14,975 nucleotides of DNA from Anaerolineae bacterium. Its GTDB lineage: Bacteria; Chloroflexota; Anaerolineae; UBA1429. The notes under the pieces were generated by a model that saw only the letters and a list, made by a program, of their open reading frames with translations, was not told the DNA's origin and searched no databases. Where the stretch lies: positions 1 to 14,975 of the forward strand of contig SKRJ01000319.1 in NCBI GenBank assembly GCA_007118555.1, given 5' to 3'. The position numbers and the translations under genes were made by a program. Shown here one piece after another: positions 14,013 through 14,975 of this stretch; the stretch's first letter is position 1, and every line of letters starts with the position of its first letter.

Positions 14013-14975
14013 GCTGGGAGCGTGGCAGTCTGGCCGACATGATGGGACAGAGCGTGGTGTATCGCAACCTGGAGCCGCTGGACCCGCGCATTCCGGGGTT
14101 GCAGATGGCCTGGCAGGAAGCGGGCCTGGATCACTATTACATCCCGCGCAAGACCACGCCCGAGTATGCCCGGGTGATCTGGCATTTCATGCACGTGGCC
14201 CAGCGCCTGCGCGGCGTCAGCGCCCCCATCGAGCGCGTGCTCATGGTGGGCGACAGCGCCCGCAACGACGGCGCCGTGGCCCTCAACCTGATGCCCTACT
14301 GCACGGCGCGCGGGTTCATCGGCTTTGATGCCCTGTCGCAGCCCAAAGAGATCGCCTTTGAGCAAGAGATCATCATGGTCGCCAACCGGTGGGGCGCCCT
14401 GGTGGACCTGATGGCCTGGCTGGAGAGCGATGGCTTTTGCTGCGATGAGCGTGCTGCGATGGTCATTGACCTGGACAAGACCTCGCTGGGGGCCCGTGGC
14501 CGCAACGATGGCGCCATTGATACCGCCCGCGTGCAGGCCGCCGAGCGGATGGCCCGTAGCACCCTGGGCGATGCCTTTGACGAGCCCTCGTTCCGCAAGC
14601 TGTACGCCCGGCTCAATCAGGCCGACTATCACTATCTTACCGAAGACAACCAGGACTATGTCGCCTATATCTGCCTCATGATCGCGGGGCAAGCCTGTCC
14701 CGAAGATCGCTTTTGGACAGCCCTGGAGGACGGCAGCGTCGCCGACATCCAGGGCTTTTGCGCGCTCTCCGAAGGTGGCGTCAGCGACATGGCCAGCGAG
14801 CTGCGCCGGGTGCACCGCGAGGTGTGCGATGGCGTCGAGGCCGGCGATCCCACTCCGTTCAAGGCGTTTCGCCGGGTCGAGTTCCTCGAGACCATCGCCC
14901 GCATGGACAAGCTGCCCGATGACGCCACGCCCGAGGACGTGCTGGCACGCGAGATCGTGATGACCGCCGAGGTGA
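14009..14975 (+). CDS. Conserved uncharacterised HAD-like protein, 3'-truncated by window edge
   Basis: An open frame starts at ATG 14009, overlaps the asd stop (ATGA), and runs to the window end with 322 codons and no stop, so the true length is unknown. Codon use matches the neighbours. VMVIDLDKTSLGARGRND carries a HAD-superfamily motif I (D154-L-D156-K-T158). Upstream, LMVGDSARNDGAVALNL (G81, D82, D87) looks like HAD motif IV, followed by a plausible next strand ARGFIGFDA. Motif IV thus precedes motif I, the reverse of the normal HAD order. Downstream, LNQADYHYLTEDNQDYVAYICLM seems to belong to a helical region. I recall similar unnamed Chloroflexota proteins. A phosphatase- or phosphotransferase-like role linked to aspartate-family synthesis is a guess based on coupling to asd. 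ATG choice rests on the overlap alone. Confidence 0.82.
   Translation, partial: MSWERGSLADMMGQSVVYRNLEPLDPRIPGLQMAWQEAGLDHYYIPRKTTPEYARVIWHFMHVAQRLRGVSAPIERVLMVGDSARNDGAVALNLMPYCTARGFIGFDALSQPKEIAFEQEIIMVANRWGALVDLMAWLESDGFCCDERAAMVIDLDKTSLGARGRNDGAIDTARVQAAERMARSTLGDAFDEPSFRKLYARLNQADYHYLTEDNQDYVAYICLMIAGQACPEDRFWTALEDGSVADIQGFCALSEGGVSDMASELRRVHREVCDGVEAGDPTPFKAFRRVEFLETIARMDKLPDDATPEDVLAREIVMTAEV

Overview
The window is a GC-rich, densely packed bacterial chromosome segment without phage, transposon, CRISPR, rRNA or tRNA genes that I can see. The combination of dnaJ-prmA-rsmE, a mevalonate-type decarboxylase, an aspartokinase followed by an archaeal/fungal-like aspartate-semialdehyde dehydrogenase, and several conserved but unnamed genes suggests the phylum Chloroflexota, perhaps Anaerolineae-like. 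This assignment is an inference from gene content and recall of similar proteins, not from a search.

Region 1 (1-5921, + strand) is a chaperone and housekeeping block. It holds the 3' two thirds of dnaK closed by a strong intrinsic terminator, then dnaJ behind its own sigma70-like promoter. Tightly spaced prmA (L11 methyltransferase), rsmE (16S rRNA methyltransferase), a Tat-type metallophosphoesterase and an uncharacterised protein with a nuclease-like N-terminus and a possible winged-helix C-terminus follow. The gaps from dnaJ onward are 0-3 nt or overlapping, so this looks like one operon.

Region 2 (5922-8482) holds a PLP aminotransferase whose 5' leader contains a promoter followed by a terminator-like hairpin with seven Ts, which suggests attenuation or a short RNA. 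A convergent minus-strand gene encodes a multi-pass membrane protein of possible GT-C glycosyltransferase type. A 17-bp unit is repeated three times where the two genes meet.

Region 3 (8483-11255) begins with two divergent TATGAT promoters; the rightward one is bracketed by a 9-bp inverted repeat. It drives a GHMP-type (phospho/diphospho)mevalonate decarboxylase, translationally coupled to a GNAT acetyltransferase, followed by a short-chain dehydrogenase that may have an extra promoter inside the acetyltransferase tail.

Region 4 (11256-14975) is an aspartate-family amino-acid operon: promoter, a roughly 190-nt leader with tandem 18-bp hairpin-forming repeats, aspartokinase with two ACT domains, asd, and a coupled gene for a conserved uncharacterised protein that runs off the window. 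That last protein has a HAD-like DxDxT motif, preceded rather than followed by a motif IV-like GDSxxND. No gene-free stretch exceeds 300 bases. The least explained items are the terminal HAD-like protein, the nuclease-like/winged-helix protein, and the structured leaders of the aminotransferase and aspartokinase genes.
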